Shown: positions 51,274 through 63,050, counted from the stretch's first letter. The stretch: 64,000 bases of DNA from Oscheius sp. JU75 (GCA_037178855.1 JASJZC010000007.1:10230001-10294000); one strand, 5' to 3'. Notes: generated by a model from the letters alone, not told the origin. Numbers and translations: made by a program.

Positions 51274-52640
51274 TTATTGAGTATGTGCAGAATTTACACT
51301 GCTGACAACTGTGATAATTTGCGATGACTCTGCCGGCTTCTTGATCCATTGCCTAACCACAGCTCTGTAGTGAGGAACAAAATACAAAGAAATTGAGCCA
51401 TTAAGCAATGGAATTAAGCAGGTTATCATAAAGACACTGGTTTCCAAGAACGGCGTCGTGAAGATTCCAACTTGGGCAATAAGGAAAATCGTGATGGCCA
51501 CGACTCCGACCAGGGGAACACAAGACTGCAACGTCAGAGCCTGAAAAAAGTCAAGTGATAGGAGTTCAAAAGCTGTACCTTGACTAACGTCGCGTGCATT
51601 CTCACGGTCTTTGCAGATCGCGTCTGACCAATCAGCTGAATACCCTTGAGGATTTTCCAACGGAATACTATTCCAACTATATAAGCCGGGATCCATGGAA
51701 ATACTATGTACATCAACACAAAAAAATTCTGCAATACTTGATATACGTTTGCAGGTACTAGGAAAAAAATATTATTAACTTTTGTTCTTAAAAAAATTAC
51801 GTATCCCGTTACGGTGAAATCTCTAAGTTCAATCTAGGGTGTTACGTAAGTGAACACGCAATCGCATATATAAGTTTTAGGACGGATCGAAACCGGGTAG
51901 TTCAGATTTATAGCCCAGAGAGCTACATGCTGAGCTGTGGGTAAGCGGCTGTGCCGCTATGGCGCGTACGGACAAACAAAAGTTACGGTTTCCAAAAGTT
52001 TACCTGCCACGAATGAATATCGCTCAATCCATACAGAGCAATATCTTTCGCTTGATTCGATTCGTGAACATCGGCGTAACGTACCAAATCCAACATTGAC
52101 TGGACCATTTCAGGTTCTCCGTATATTTGATTCAAGACAGCCTGAATACACTACTTTTCAAATATGAGATCTGTCTACCACAGAAAGAAAACCTGGAATG
52201 TACAGCACGAAAGCGACTATTGCAACGCTTTGCCATTTTGGTGTGTGACGAGTCAGGACATAATATCGGAAGATGAAGGATGTTGGAATGATCAAAACCA
52301 AATTTCCATAGGTTTCAAGCATGACCGAGTGGAAGAAAAAGCATGTTCGTGATCCGAACAAGACACATGGGCCGTATGCTACAAAATTGAGACCGTCGAT
52401 TGAAGGAATCATTCTGCGAGACATTATATTAGGTGAAAACGGTTCGAACCTTTCCATGATGAACCAATTGCTTACGGAAGCAATGATTTCTGTAGTGGAC
52501 AAGCTGAAGAGAAGGACACTATAGGCCCTGAGATCCTTTGGTGTTTTTCGAAGAACACAATAGAGGACAATAATGTTGGGAGTGATGCCCAAAAAGAACA
52601 AGACAGTCCAGCAAACTCGTACTGACCAGACCCACCACAT
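51274..52640 (-). CDS. serpentine chemoreceptor, Srd/Str type
   Basis: Four exons in phase 0 (first 52179-52640) encode about 340 residues with seven membrane segments. TM1 and loop 1 read VLFFLGITPNIIVLYCVLRK-TPKDLRAYSVLLF, matching the Srd/Str pattern N-x(n)-LRKTPK-x-LRxYS. Then come FSLSTTEIIASVSNWFIMER, LETYGNLVLIIPTSFIFRYY, VAIVAFVLYIPGFL, FVLMYIVFPWIPAYIVGIVF, LVGVVAITIFLIAQVGIF and MITCLIPLLNGSISLYFVPH-YRAVVRQW, the TM7 motif of the group. The protein ends in a Ser-rich tail. These nematode receptors detect odorants or pheromones in chemosensory cilia; the ligand is unknown. The start is set at MWWVWSVRVCW, after an AAAAG acceptor-like site. The longer in-frame start at 52691 lacks support. 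Confidence 0.85.
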
Positions 52641-53284
52641 GGTAACTTTTAAAATGAGTAGCTGATGCCTAGGGCGGGCTGGGAATTGCACTGGTTTCGA
52701 CGGACAGCGCTCGTTCCCACCCCGTAGTCACATTGTAGACTTGACGTCTGAAAAAGCCGACTAGTTTGATCAAATTACCTCACGATCTTACAACTCTGAT
52801 GTTAGCAAAATTCATTTTATTACCGGGGTGTATGATCTTGTTAATGATTCTTGCAAACCTTAGCAAATATTTACGGTCTACCAAAAGCTAAAAATCAGAA
52901 AGCAATGTACAATTTTTTTTCGTTTTCGTTTCCCCATGATGTTTTGCAGGTTCTGGAGGGAAAAGTAGGGAATCGGAAGCCTGCAAACCGAAGCATATCT
53001 CATACTGAGATTCAAAGATCACATTCTAGCCACTTCTTCTTTTGGCTAGACGATTTTGATTCAGATTCTCGTGGAAGACCTTTTCCTGCTTGCTGAACCA
53101 GATGATCAACGGAAGAAAAATTCTTTCTACTAATTCTTGATCCACGATCTGATGCGCTAGTAAACATTGGTAAAACAATTCTGCGTTCACTTTTCAAGCT
53201 AACATCTCAAATGACGGCCTTCTCCCACTTCATTTTCGAACAGCAGGCTGTAATGTAGCTTTACCACATTAGGAATTCGTTCAT
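52641..53284. other. intergenic region between divergent genes
   Basis: Lies between the chemoreceptor (-) and the channel gene (+). No exon seen; likely holds both promoters. AT-rich tract near 52905-52925. Confidence 0.35.
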
Positions 53285-55075
53285 ATGTTTGTCTTCTTCT
53301 TTCTCGTCACGCCAACTTTTTCTCGGGTCCTTTTGCGAGAACTTTTGGAAAACAATACATACAATCCGGTTGACTCTCCCTTCGATATCTACGGAGAACA
53401 GCTAGTGATTAGCATTGAAGCAACATACGTGGTTTTGGCTTATGTAGAAGAAAATCGGCAGATAGTCAGCTACATTCTGAATATTGAATACGTGAGGGAG
53501 AAAGTATACGTTAACTTTTTCCCAGGTTTGGTTGGATCCCCGTCTGAGGTTCGATGTCAACGAGACAGAAGTTCCTTATGCAATCTTACCAGCAAACTTG
53601 GTATGGATTCCTACAGTGGATTGTTACAATTGGTGAATCCTTACTGATTTTCGTATCTCATTAACTTTAGCATAATGGTGGAGAAAATGGACAGCGAGAC
53701 AGAGGCCAACGAAGTGAGGGTAAGAGTACGTTTTCAAGCTTTCCCCCTTATACCTCAAAAGATGCCAAACCTTTAACAAGTTCAGATAAATCCTAATGGT
53801 ACAGCCAAGATTATTCAAAAAGCCCGCTTCGATACAATTTGTCGCACTGAAATTGCTGCATTCCCATTCGATGTACAATATTGTGGCATCTTTTTTGATG
53901 CGGGATTGGCAGATCTTGACCGGGTTAGACTCCTTCCACGGAGAGTCTTTTACGATGTCTTGGTAAGAATTCAAAAAAAACAGACACGACAAATCAGGGT
54001 ACCCCGGAATGGCAAGTCAAGTTCGATGGAAGCTATATGAACAACTCAATGGGATACTCAGTGGCTTACATCAGCTTTAAATTGACCCGCAATTCTGTGT
54101 TCTATGTCATTTTTCTCATTCTTCCCACCATGATTGTGACTTCTGTGTCCTTAGCAGCGATTCTGCTGCCGATTGAGATGTCCTCTGGTGAGAAGGTAAG
54201 CCGAGTTTATATTATTAGAATAGCTTACCATTTGTTGTTTTGTATCATTATGTTTGACTGGAAGAATGAAACCAAAATCGAGGTGCCAAGAGGTATGGTG
54301 AGGCTGTGCAGTGCCTTAGTAAGCCCATACTAACAATGTCTGTTGGCAGATAGTCTTGCAAAAGACTGAGAATACGTGCCCGTTGACCTCGGTATCCTAA
54401 GCTTCCTCCTGGCTGTTCTACCTCTGACATGGGTTAGTCCGATCGTCGATGTATTATGCTATCAGCATGGCAGGTACAGAGAGATAGTCGAAATGGTCAA
54501 TACAAGAACGATGACATATAATAAACTGATAGAAAAGCTGTGACATGTTGACAGATCCAAACCAGTTAAACTGTCTGTAGTTTCGACAAGGTCAAGTACA
54601 TCTTCATCGGGATAATAGAAATGGGGGCACGTTTGGAGTCAGATAGGTTGACAGAGACACCGGGATTATAACATTAACTTTCAGGTAAACATGGGTATCA
54701 CTGGCATGCTTGGCCTGACATTTTTGTTGTCAATAATCGTCGATGAAGTTCCAAGATCTGAACGTCTCCCCGTCCTAGGTAGGTTAAGACACACAATACA
54801 ACCAATCTTCAGGTCAATGGGTTATCGTGGAAATGTTCATCTGTATTGTGACTCTTGTCGTCGACGAGCCTGTCAAGGTACTAAAGAAGAGGCTAGTAGA
54901 CTAGAAAAAGTTATGAAGAACCTATTTCAGAGTTCGAAAACGACTGGACAGAAAGAAGCCCTGGATTGTTGCCATCGACTACGGGATCTTTTCAATCTTT
55001 TTCTTCGGGAACATTCTTTTCACGATTCTTATTTTCACCATTCTTCCGCACAACAAAAAAAGAATAGTTTTCTAG
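53285..55075 (+). CDS. Cys-loop ligand-gated ion channel subunit A
   Basis: About nine exons give roughly 420 residues. Signal peptide MFVFFFLVTPTFS; ligand-binding domain with DIYGEQLVISIEATYVVLAY, NLVWIPTVDCYNW and a canonical 13-residue Cys-loop (C-RTEIAAFPFDVQY-C). No vicinal cysteine pair occurs in loop C, so it is a non-alpha-type subunit. Four membrane helices follow: TM1 VIFLILPTMIVTSVSLAAIL; TM2 with GEKV at its start and MGITGMLGLTFLLSI (the Glu before the Lys predicts cation selectivity as in nicotinic receptors); TM3 VIVEMFICIVTLVVD; TM4 AIDYGIFSIFFFGNILFTIL. The M3-M4 loop is very short. The last intron (54892-54930) must use a GC donor to reach TM4 in frame. The paralogue B starts 112 nt after its stop. 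Ligand unknown. Confidence 0.85.
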
Positions 55076-55187
55076 CCAAATAAAACATTTTTGTTACTGT
55101 ATTGAGTAATGTGCGAAGCTCATTCGTCAAACTTCCCACTACTACTAAAAGATTCATGTTTGAACTGGCTCCATAGATGAAACTCAT

Positions 55188-56817
55188 ATGTTTGTTCTCT
55201 TCTGCCTCTTCGCACCAATTTTTTCTCGGCTCCTACTGAGAGAAATACTGCAAAACACCAACTATAACCCAATAGATTCCCCATTCGATGTTTATGGAGA
55301 ACAGTTGGTAGTCAGTATCGAGATAACATATGTGAACTTGGCTTACGTTGAGGAAAACAGACAGGTTTGGCAGTTCAAGTATCTTCGGATATGAATTCAG
55401 GTCGTCAGCTACATTTTCAACATAGAATATGTGAGTGACTCCAGCTAAAGTTCAGTTATGCTCACAGGTATGGATGGATCGTCGTTTGGAGTTTGACATG
55501 AACGAGACAGGAATCGAATACGCAATTTTGCCATCAAACTTGGTTTGGATACCGACAGTCGACTGCTACAATTGGTAAAATAAAGATACAGAGAGTTAGG
55601 AAACAGAGAGACAGAGATGGGGACCAGTAAATCATTCCTGTCTGAGACACCCTGCAAATTTAACAATGGTATGTGAACGGAATTTTTGAAGTTTGTGTGT
55701 GGGTGTGCACGGAAATCCTTGGATTTTATTTGAAACTGGTTGATGAAAAGATCGGATACAAAGACAGAGAACGCTCTTACTATACAAAAAGAATGAATCT
55801 TTTAGCCTAATGGTGGAAAACATGGACATGGAGACCCAATTCAATGAAGTTAGAGTATGTTCCCGAACTAACTATCTAAATATCATATTTCGATCAACCC
55901 AAATGGATCGGCGAAACTGATACAGAAGGCTCGATATGACACAATCTGTCGGACGGAAATTGGTATACACCACACTTTCATCTACGAAAATGTTTTCAGC
56001 CGCTTTCCCCTTCGATATTCAGTATTGCGGAGTCTATTTTGGAGCGGGGATGGCTGATTTGGACAGGGTAAGGCTGCTTCCGAGAAGGATTTTCTACGAC
56101 GATGTTTGGGTAAAAAAAGCTTAGAACAAAGTTTCACATACAGTTTAGGGAACTCCAGAGTGGCAGATCAAGTTTGACGGAAGGTTCGCCATATTTTGTT
56201 CAGTTACATTCTCTTCCAGTTACTATAACAACTCCTACGGCTACTCTATCGCCTTTATCAGTTTCAAACTGACCAGAAACTCTGAATTCTACACGGTCTT
56301 TCTCATTCTGCCAACCATGGTCGTCTCTTCAGTGTCTTTGGCAGCAATACTGTTACCCTTAGAGATGACTTCTGGAGAGAAGGTGAACTTTAACAAATTT
56401 TCAAATATCAAATATACTTTAGATAAACATGGGTATAACCGGTATGCTTGGTCTGACATTCTTGTTGAGCATCATCGTGGTGGAAGTTCCAAGATCACAA
56501 CGCCTCCCTGTTCTGGGTAACAGTGCTACTTGATAAGTAAAAGTAGGATTTTAGGAAAATGGGTGATTGTGGAAATGTTCATTTGTATTCTGACCCTAGT
56601 TGTGGATGAACCTGTCAAGGCAGTCAAGAAGAGGTTTACAGTCAATGAAAAATGTGACATGACATATTTCAGAATCAGAAAGAAACTCGACCAGCACAGG
56701 TTCTGGTTGACTGTTCTAGACTACGTTCTGTTTGGAGTCATCTTCTTCGGAAACATTCTCTTCACCACCCTCATTTTCACAATTTTACCGAAAAACAATA
56801 AGGAGATTATGTTCTGA
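55188..56817 (+). CDS. Cys-loop ligand-gated ion channel subunit B
   Basis: This is a close tandem paralogue of subunit A along its whole length. The signal peptide is MFVLFCLFAPIFS. The ligand-binding domain reads VYGEQLVVSIEITYVNLAYV and NLVWIPTVDCYNW, and the Cys-loop is C-RTEIAAFPFDIQY-C. TM1 is FLILPTMVVSSVSLAAILLP; TM2 begins SGEK then INMGITGMLGLTFLLSIIV; TM3 is VIVEMFICILTLVVDEPVKA; TM4 is VLFGVIFFGNILFTTLIFTI. Compared with A it has extra introns (one after ENRQ, one within the Cys-loop, one before YYNNS). The intron before INPNG has a GT donor at about 55856 but no AG acceptor: the sequence reads ATATTTCG then ATCAACCC. Otherwise the gene is intact. It is probably cation-selective by the GEK motif. 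If the odd acceptor is not used, the product would be truncated after about 140 residues. Confidence 0.8.
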
Positions 56818-56829
56818 AAAAATTGTTCT

Positions 56830-56980
56830 TCCAGACTGTACTCTTTGCCTTTCGGCATCGATGAAAAGCCTGTTTGAAAACAAGAAGAAGAAGGGTTGAC
56901 GCACTTCTGCGTCAAAGCAGATGTTTGGAACAAATAATACAGGAATTTGAAGGTGACAGAAGAGTTTATGGGTATAAGAA
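56830..56980 (+). pseudogene. decayed copy of the small gene at 57377-57626
   Basis: CTGTACTCTTTGCCTTTCGG starts a stretch similar over about 130 nt to the second exon of the gene at 57377. One frame reads LYSLPFGIDEKPV then a stop; a shifted frame reads VDALLRQSRCLEQIIQEFEG, matching VDAHLRQRRLKQKIATIEI of the intact copy. The upstream half of that exon is missing. Confidence 0.6.
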
Positions 56981-57376
56981 AAGGTGAAAAATGACATTTG
57001 ACAGGAGAAATGAGACGAATTGATGTTTCTATATAAATCCTTTATATTGGATCTGTTTGGATATAGACAACCCACAGGTGGAAGAGCCACTACCTAACTC
57101 TGCTGGCATCCACCTTTTCTAATGTGCCTATTGTAATTTCTAAAATAAACACGTATCCAGAATGAGGCCAAACATCTTTGTACTCCCAAATTTTAGTGGT
57201 TGATACGTTCTGATGATGACAGCATCAGTGATCTTAAGACTTTTGGTCTTCATGATAGCACTTTCCGGGCAAAAAACAAAAAATGAAAAAACAAAATGAA
57301 TCCTCTCGTTAAAATCAGTACTCTCATATATATCAATTGACAGCAAATCAAACCAAACGTATTCAAATCGACAAAA

Positions 57377-57626
57377 ATGGGAAAGGTGGGTAGTTCATCC
57401 GCTATCCTACCATTAGATTCGCAAGTTCTTCGGTCTTATGATGCAATACTTGGATCCTGAAACATTGATTCTAAACATAGATTCCTGGCTGTACTTTTTG
57501 CCTTCCGGCAAGGTGGACGGAGAAGTCTTTGAATGTGAAACAAGAACACGAAAAAAGGTTGACGCACACCTCCGCCAAAGGCGTTTGAAACAAAAAATAG
57601 CAACTATAGAAATTCAGGGTGACTGA
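57377..57626 (+). CDS. small basic protein of unknown function
   Basis: Two exons (57377-57385 and 57417-57626) join in phase 0 across an intron of only 31 nt (GTGGGT...ATTAG) to give 72 residues. The protein has no signal peptide. It begins MGKIRKFFGLMMQYLDPETL, continues SWLYFLPSGKVDGEVFECET and ends in a basic helix (RKKVDAHLRQRRLKQKI) before ATIEIQGD. A diverged, broken copy lies about 500 nt upstream, which shows that the segment was duplicated. Its stop is 65 nt from the next start, a spacing seen in nematode operons. If the 31-nt intron is not real, translation could start at 57438 instead. I do not recognise it. Confidence 0.5.
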
Positions 57627-57690
57627 ACATTTTTGCGTATAAAAGAGAGACATGAAATGCTAGAAATATCAGTCTCACAACCTTCTAACC

Positions 57691-58133
57691 ATGAACATGG
57701 GCATCCTTTTGCTGCTTATTGGAAGCGTTGCTATTAACGCACAAAACCAACAAGAAGGACGTTCGTCTTCGTCCACTGTTGCCCCTACAGTAACTACTGA
57801 TTCCACAACTTCAAGCACCAATATAACCACCGCTCAACCAGCAACTACCACTACAAGCGAGAAGGACATGGGAGAACCAATCCTTGACGAAAATGCTATT
57901 AGGAAGGTCATTTCCGGACTTAGTTTCGAGGACAGGGCCAAGCTAGTCGATCAAACCATCTTTGTCTTCTTGATGGTAAACAGAGATTGTCAGGTGGGTA
58001 TTAAGAGCCAATAAGATACATTTATCATTTTAAGATTCGCGCCGATGACGAAACTGTTCTCGTAACCGTGAAGAACTGCACTGTTACCCCCACAGTAACT
58101 ACAGAAGGCTCACCAGTCAAACAGCCCAATTAA
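57691..58133 (+). CDS. Ser/Thr-rich secreted protein
   Basis: Two exons join in phase 0 to about 135 residues. A signal peptide (MNMGILLLLIGSVAINA) is followed by a mucin-like stretch rich in Ser and Thr (SSSSTVAPTVTTDSTTSSTN, ITTAQPATTTTSEK), probably O-glycosylated. Then comes a helical region (DENAIRKVISGLSFEDRAKL, TIFVFLMVNRDCQ) and a second short Thr-rich end with one more cysteine (VTVKNCTVTPTVTTEG). Two cysteines could form one disulphide. No membrane segment beyond the signal. An extracellular or cuticle-surface role is inference. Confidence 0.6.
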
Positions 58134-58559
58134 GAAAGTTTTCAGCTTATGTTTCGTAGATATTCTTCCAAATAAAGCTTTGTTTGTTCACCGACAACTG
58201 TCAGCTCCATTAACAGTCATTTTCTGCTCACGCCTCTTTGGATCATTCCTTGTGTTATCTCCAATCCAGTCGATTCGAAGTTTCTTCGCGAGCGAATTTT
58301 GTATACTGAATACATCACACAACTCGCGACAGTTTTGTTATTCCGTCCCTCCGCGCACCTGCTATATTGTGTTGCGTGCTTCGCCCACAATTTGTATTCA
58401 GCTAGAACCAAAATCTTATACACCTTGTGAGCATTTTTTTCCGAGGATCTGCTAGGGGCCAGTTACGAAACAGTGTCTGGCTTAACACGTGCGCGTCTTT
58501 TATTTACAGGCTGTTTGGTAAAGATATATATTCTCTCCTGTATTTAAAACTTTCCTTGG

Positions 58560-59054
58560 ATGACAGCTTGTTTGAAAGAGCGGTGTTTTGATGCCCTAGT
58601 TTACAGCCCATTGTTAACGCCCATCGTATGTTAAGTGATTTCTTGCCAACGAAATAGCTAAAAGCCCAATTTTTGGAGCCGGAGTCTTTCCTGCCATTTT
58701 CTTTCACAGGCTGGTCTGCTTGATTCCAGATAAAGGAGTATAACAACCTGGGGAATCTCGGCCTTCTCCGTCTTTATCAGGACCTGCACGTGAAGAAGCC
58801 GACATCGAAGAAGACAAAGATACGAGAAATACGGCTGAGATCTAAGTATTCTCAATATTTAGCGAAGAAAAGGCCAATGTCGAAGATGCTGAAGGCTGAA
58901 ATGCTAATCCGAGGAAAAGCTCCAAAGCGGCACGTTTTGGTGGAGGGAGTGCAGTTCGAGGTCCCCTTCTTGGTAAATTTATTTTTCTATACCCACATTA
59001 ACCTAATTTGCATTTCAGCATCTCATCAAACTGCCGTTTCAACCCAAGCCCTAA
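58560..59054 (+). CDS. small basic protein of unknown function
   Basis: Three exons (58560-58625, 58730-58972, 59019-59054), all phase 0, encode 114 residues. The N terminus is MTACLKERCFDALVYSPLLT. The middle is strongly basic (VKKPTSKKTKIREIRLRSKY, AKKRPMSKMLKAEMLIRGKA). The end is VEGVQFEVPFLHLIKLPFQP. The composition would suit a mitochondrial ribosomal or nucleic-acid-binding protein, but no family is recognised and the first exon is the least certain part. The two later exons have good splice signals and clear protein character. Confidence 0.55.
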
Positions 59055-59711
59055 ATAACAGACGGTTTGGATCTTCCTCTGCTTTCTCATTGTTATTTCC
59101 TTCCTGCCCCTTGGCCCCTGTTTAATATCTTCTTTTGTATAATCGAGATTCACGTCTTTTGAAAGTGGTCTCCGATTCTGGCTTGTCTCAACGTTCAGGA
59201 AGTCTTTAGGTTGTAAGCGCAACCCTGATAAAAATACTTGCTGTTCCTTTTTGTAAAGTTTATATTCATTTTTTGAATCCAAAAGTCTTTTCAGTTGTAC
59301 CTCTCCCATACAGGAATCCCTTACTGTCTATGCTTTGAACCTGACAATGGTGATTTACAAACGATATTCTGTGCAATGAACAATATGCAGCTTACGTTTA
59401 TGTCTGGCTTTGGTTGTGCTAGGTTTGGTGGCCTGTATCTTTACTCAAAGATATACCAATGAAGCCTTTTGCGAAAAAGTTGAACGCCAATCCTTTGAAA
59501 GTTTCATGCTATGAGTCGAAACTCCAATCTGATGGCAAAATCAATACAGCCCCCAGAATCAAGGACTAAAAGTGGTAGGTTTTAATATTTGAATGAAGCT
59601 GGGCAAATGTACGCAAAAGCGCGTGTTGGCATTTAACGCGCCCGCATTCGTTCTAGCCGCGTCCAATTTCCCATCAGCCTTTCTATTTTTAGCTAACATC
59701 ACCAGGCAAAA

Positions 59712-62335
59712 ATGGAAGTTGACGATTCCGATGGCGAAAATATGCAACAGGAGGACGAAGAACTCGTAGCTTTTTCGGATTTCCATTCAGACGAGGAAGG
59801 CCAAGGTACTCTTTCATTGGTTTTTGCATTACACTCTTGCAGATCCCCATTTATTGACGAATGCTCTCGGCTCGGCCAATGCCTCCATTCCTGGAGTGAG
59901 AAAATACAAGAAAGCGGATCAGAGGGCCAGGATGACAGTCGCTGAAGCAAAAATACAGGAAATCCTGGGTATTTTGGAAAAGTTGGAGACCGCTTCTGGT
60001 AGACAAGACGTCGATCGGGAAGGTCTGAAGGAAGAGAAGAAAAAGTGGCATGTGAAATTGGAAAAATGGAAGAAGGAGAAGCTACAAGCCCGGAATGCCA
60101 TCAACCATCGAAGACTCCAGATGCGAGTCAGACAGAAGTACGGATCCGCGAAGCAACAGGTGACTTTTTGCTTAAACTTTCAAATGACACTTACTAGACC
60201 GCCTGGGCCCCAAATCCGGGCCGCCCTGAAATTCAGCGCTCAGGGTGGGCAATAAACTACGGCCCGTCAGGCATCTCGTCTGGAGCACTGATTTTTCGGC
60301 GCTGGTCCGATTTTTCCCTGGCCGAATACACATCCATGAAACTGAAAGGTTTCAAAATTTTTGCTCACTTTCTCGGCTAGTAAGTGTGCTCAATCGTCTA
60401 AGCGTCAAAATTTTGGTCTATCCTAACAAAAATAACCGGGGCAGCTGGAGAAAATGGCTGTACGAGGTGAAAAGCGCTTAACAGTCCATTTTTTCGGTGA
60501 TCTTTGGTCAAAAAACCTTCTCGAGATAGATTTTTTTTTGTTTTGACGCTGAACACAATTATGATGGCGAGAATTTTCAGTATTGAGCTCTAATAATGGC
60601 AATAAAAAACTGGAATCTCAAACTTTTATAGTTCCCGAACAAAATTCAATTGCTTAAATGCGTTAGTGTCCTTTTATCCTATGTCATCTTCAGAAACTGG
60701 ATGAGATGGACAAAGAATTCTCCACCGCTTACATGGAAGCCTACGCGGCCCTGACTGTAAAGTACTGTGATCATGCTACGCCGAAATGCGAGAGCTGCCG
60801 GCTATGTTATGCCAGAATCTTGTTCGGAAACCTCACATGCCGTAAGTCCTTCTTAAGTTAAAAAATTGATCAAAATTAGTTGCCATTGCCTCGGACAAGA
60901 TCTTCGTGGAGTCTCAAAAGGCTCCAGATTCGCGGGAGCAAACCAAACTTCCGAAAATTGTGGCCGACACTCCTGAGGAAGCTAAGAAGATTAAGAGAGA
61001 GCGGGATAGGACAGCCCTCCGAGCTTTCCGAGAACGTCAGAAGAATAAAATACAAGGGATGGACAAGGTAGTTTTTTTTTACTGTTTCTTTTAAGTTCTG
61101 ACTTTCCAGCGGCTGAAGTTCTACGAAGACGCAAAGGATCATTTCCGAAAGTTCTACTACTACATCGGTCTTGACAAGCCGGTAAGTTTATTAAAGGCTT
61201 TGCTTAAAAACAACTTATTAGAAAATTGTGGCCGATGAGCAGACACAAAAGGCGCAACCGTATCTCCTCGACTGTGCCAGGAACTTTGCTGAAATTATCG
61301 ACATTGACATTCCAAAGGCAAACATCCGTAAGTCTTTACCCAAAATCCCGAGACATCTACTATTTTAGATTTGGAATCTGTGGAGTTTCTGGAGAAGTTC
61401 GTCGATTATCTGGCCGAGACATTCCTCCTCCTTTTCCGTCGCTCGCTAGGATTTGAACAGATCAGAGAAGAAAGCTGTCTTCAGTGCCATAAGGTAATCC
61501 CACACTTTCCTTTAACACTTTCACCATTTTTTATTCAAACTTATGGCGCGGACTTCTTGACGTCGAATATTTTTTGAAACTTTCTTTTATGTTTCTTACT
61601 ATGTTTTCCGAGCTCGCCGTTAAAATACCGCCTATATAGTAAAACTGTTCGAAAAATTTTAAAAAGACACGACTTTGACAGACTAAATCCTAGTTAAAAA
61701 CACAAAAGATCGGTCGACAACACCAGAAAACTCGATTTGAAGTGATTGTGGAGCCCATTTGAACAAAGAAGTACCTGTCCAAGGTTCATATATTTTCACT
61801 ATTAATCTTCTATTTTCAGAAGATTGAACTCAAGGAAGACTTTCATCATTACATCGACGGTCTGCCTGCCAATGAAGGAGTAGTCAAGCAGTTTGACGAC
61901 GTTATCAAATCCTACCTTGAGACAAAGAAATTTGTCGCTGACTGTCGAATATGCGATGGAAAGGACACACTACAAGTTTCCCAATACTTCAGCATGAATA
62001 AAACGTGAGCCTCCATAAATATGAGCCTAACAGTTTTTCAGAAGAACAGAGTATGTCCTCGTCTGCCTCCCGAATGGAAAGATCTACTTTCCAAAAGCAG
62101 AAGAGTACATCTTTGGTGAGTACTGATGCTAAGTTTGAAAATTTCCATTGTAGATGGACCGATGGAACTAGTCTTCTTTGTCACTGTCACTGCTCATGTC
62201 TACGTACCAAACAAAAAAGTCAATGGCAAGTGGATGTGCCACGTAGACGGAAAATGGAGCAAGACACAGCTGCCTTTATTATGCTTCAACATACCCTATG
62301 TTGTCTTCAAGAAGAAATCAGATGTACTGCCTTAA
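59712..62335 (+). CDS. coiled-coil / basic-region protein with degenerate USP-like domain
   Basis: About nine exons in matching phase give roughly 540 residues. The acidic N terminus (MEVDDSDGENMQQEDEELVA) is followed by long charged helices (WHVKLEKWKKEKLQARNAIN). A cysteine cluster comes next (CDHATPKCESCRLC), then a basic helix resembling a bZIP basic region (RERDRTALRAFRERQKNKIQ). The C-terminal half resembles a ubiquitin-specific protease fold. It has a two-part zinc-ribbon-like pair (CLQCHKK and CRICDG) and a late part with TEYVLVCLPNGKIYFPK, FFVTVTAHVYVPNKKVNGKW and PYVVFKKKSD, like the His-box end of USPs. I see no Cys box of the G-N-T-C-Y type, so it is probably inactive. A role as a scaffold in ubiquitin or RNA metabolism is possible but unproven. 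Confidence 0.6.
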
Positions 62336-62796
62336 TCTTTCGTTATTTGTTTCTGGTGCTAATAAATTGCGTGGCTCTCAAAGCTCTTCAACTGGTCTTG
62401 ACAGTTGCTGCTAATGTTTGAATATGACAGGAAGCAGATAGTAGCCTTTATCTTAGTCTTGTCTGACTCTGCCACAACTTGAAAGGTTTTCCTCCTCGCC
62501 TTTTGCGACAAGGCGTAATACAATCACATTTATCTTAGCTGCCGAGCGTTGAAGCTATGATTTGTCATCCTGATTTGTTTCATGGTGTCAATTTACCAAG
62601 AAATTTTAGCAAAAATACATGAGTTCGAAGTTTCTCTAAGAATGTACTCTGGCAAATGTGTACACGGTTACCCCTATAAAATTGTTAACATAGGGTTTTC
62701 TACATGATCAGGCCTTGGTAAAAACATTAAACATTCCATTTCCTGTCGTTACCTTGAAACTTCAATTTCGTTTCGATTCTGTACAGTTAATCACAA

Positions 62797-63050
62797 TGAA
62801 GATCATCCTTTTCATAACGCTTCTCATTCTTTTCAGCCACACAGATTCGTTTCGGGACCCATGCAGTTTCTTTATGCTGAATTTTACACATATTCGGACC
62901 AACTTTTATGTCAAACCTTGGTAATATTGACTATCTCTTGGTCTTACATTGTTTTTTAGTTAAAAAAGTTTAACAGATCGCATTTACAGCTGCAATTCAT
63001 TAAACCACCGAGGAATAAGTAGTGTACTATGTGACTCTCAGTTTTCATGA
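62797..63050 (+). CDS. tiny secreted peptide with four cysteines
   Basis: A signal peptide (MKIILFITLLILFSHTDS) is followed by FRDPCSFFMLNFTH. A GTAATA donor at about 62921 can splice to a TTTACAG acceptor near 62990, giving a C-terminal part with CC and a later C, about 60 residues in all. Without splicing the frame stops after YVKPW, at 62924. The next gene (SRP14) starts about 120 nt downstream. I recognise no family, and the spliced form is supported only by phase. Confidence 0.35.
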
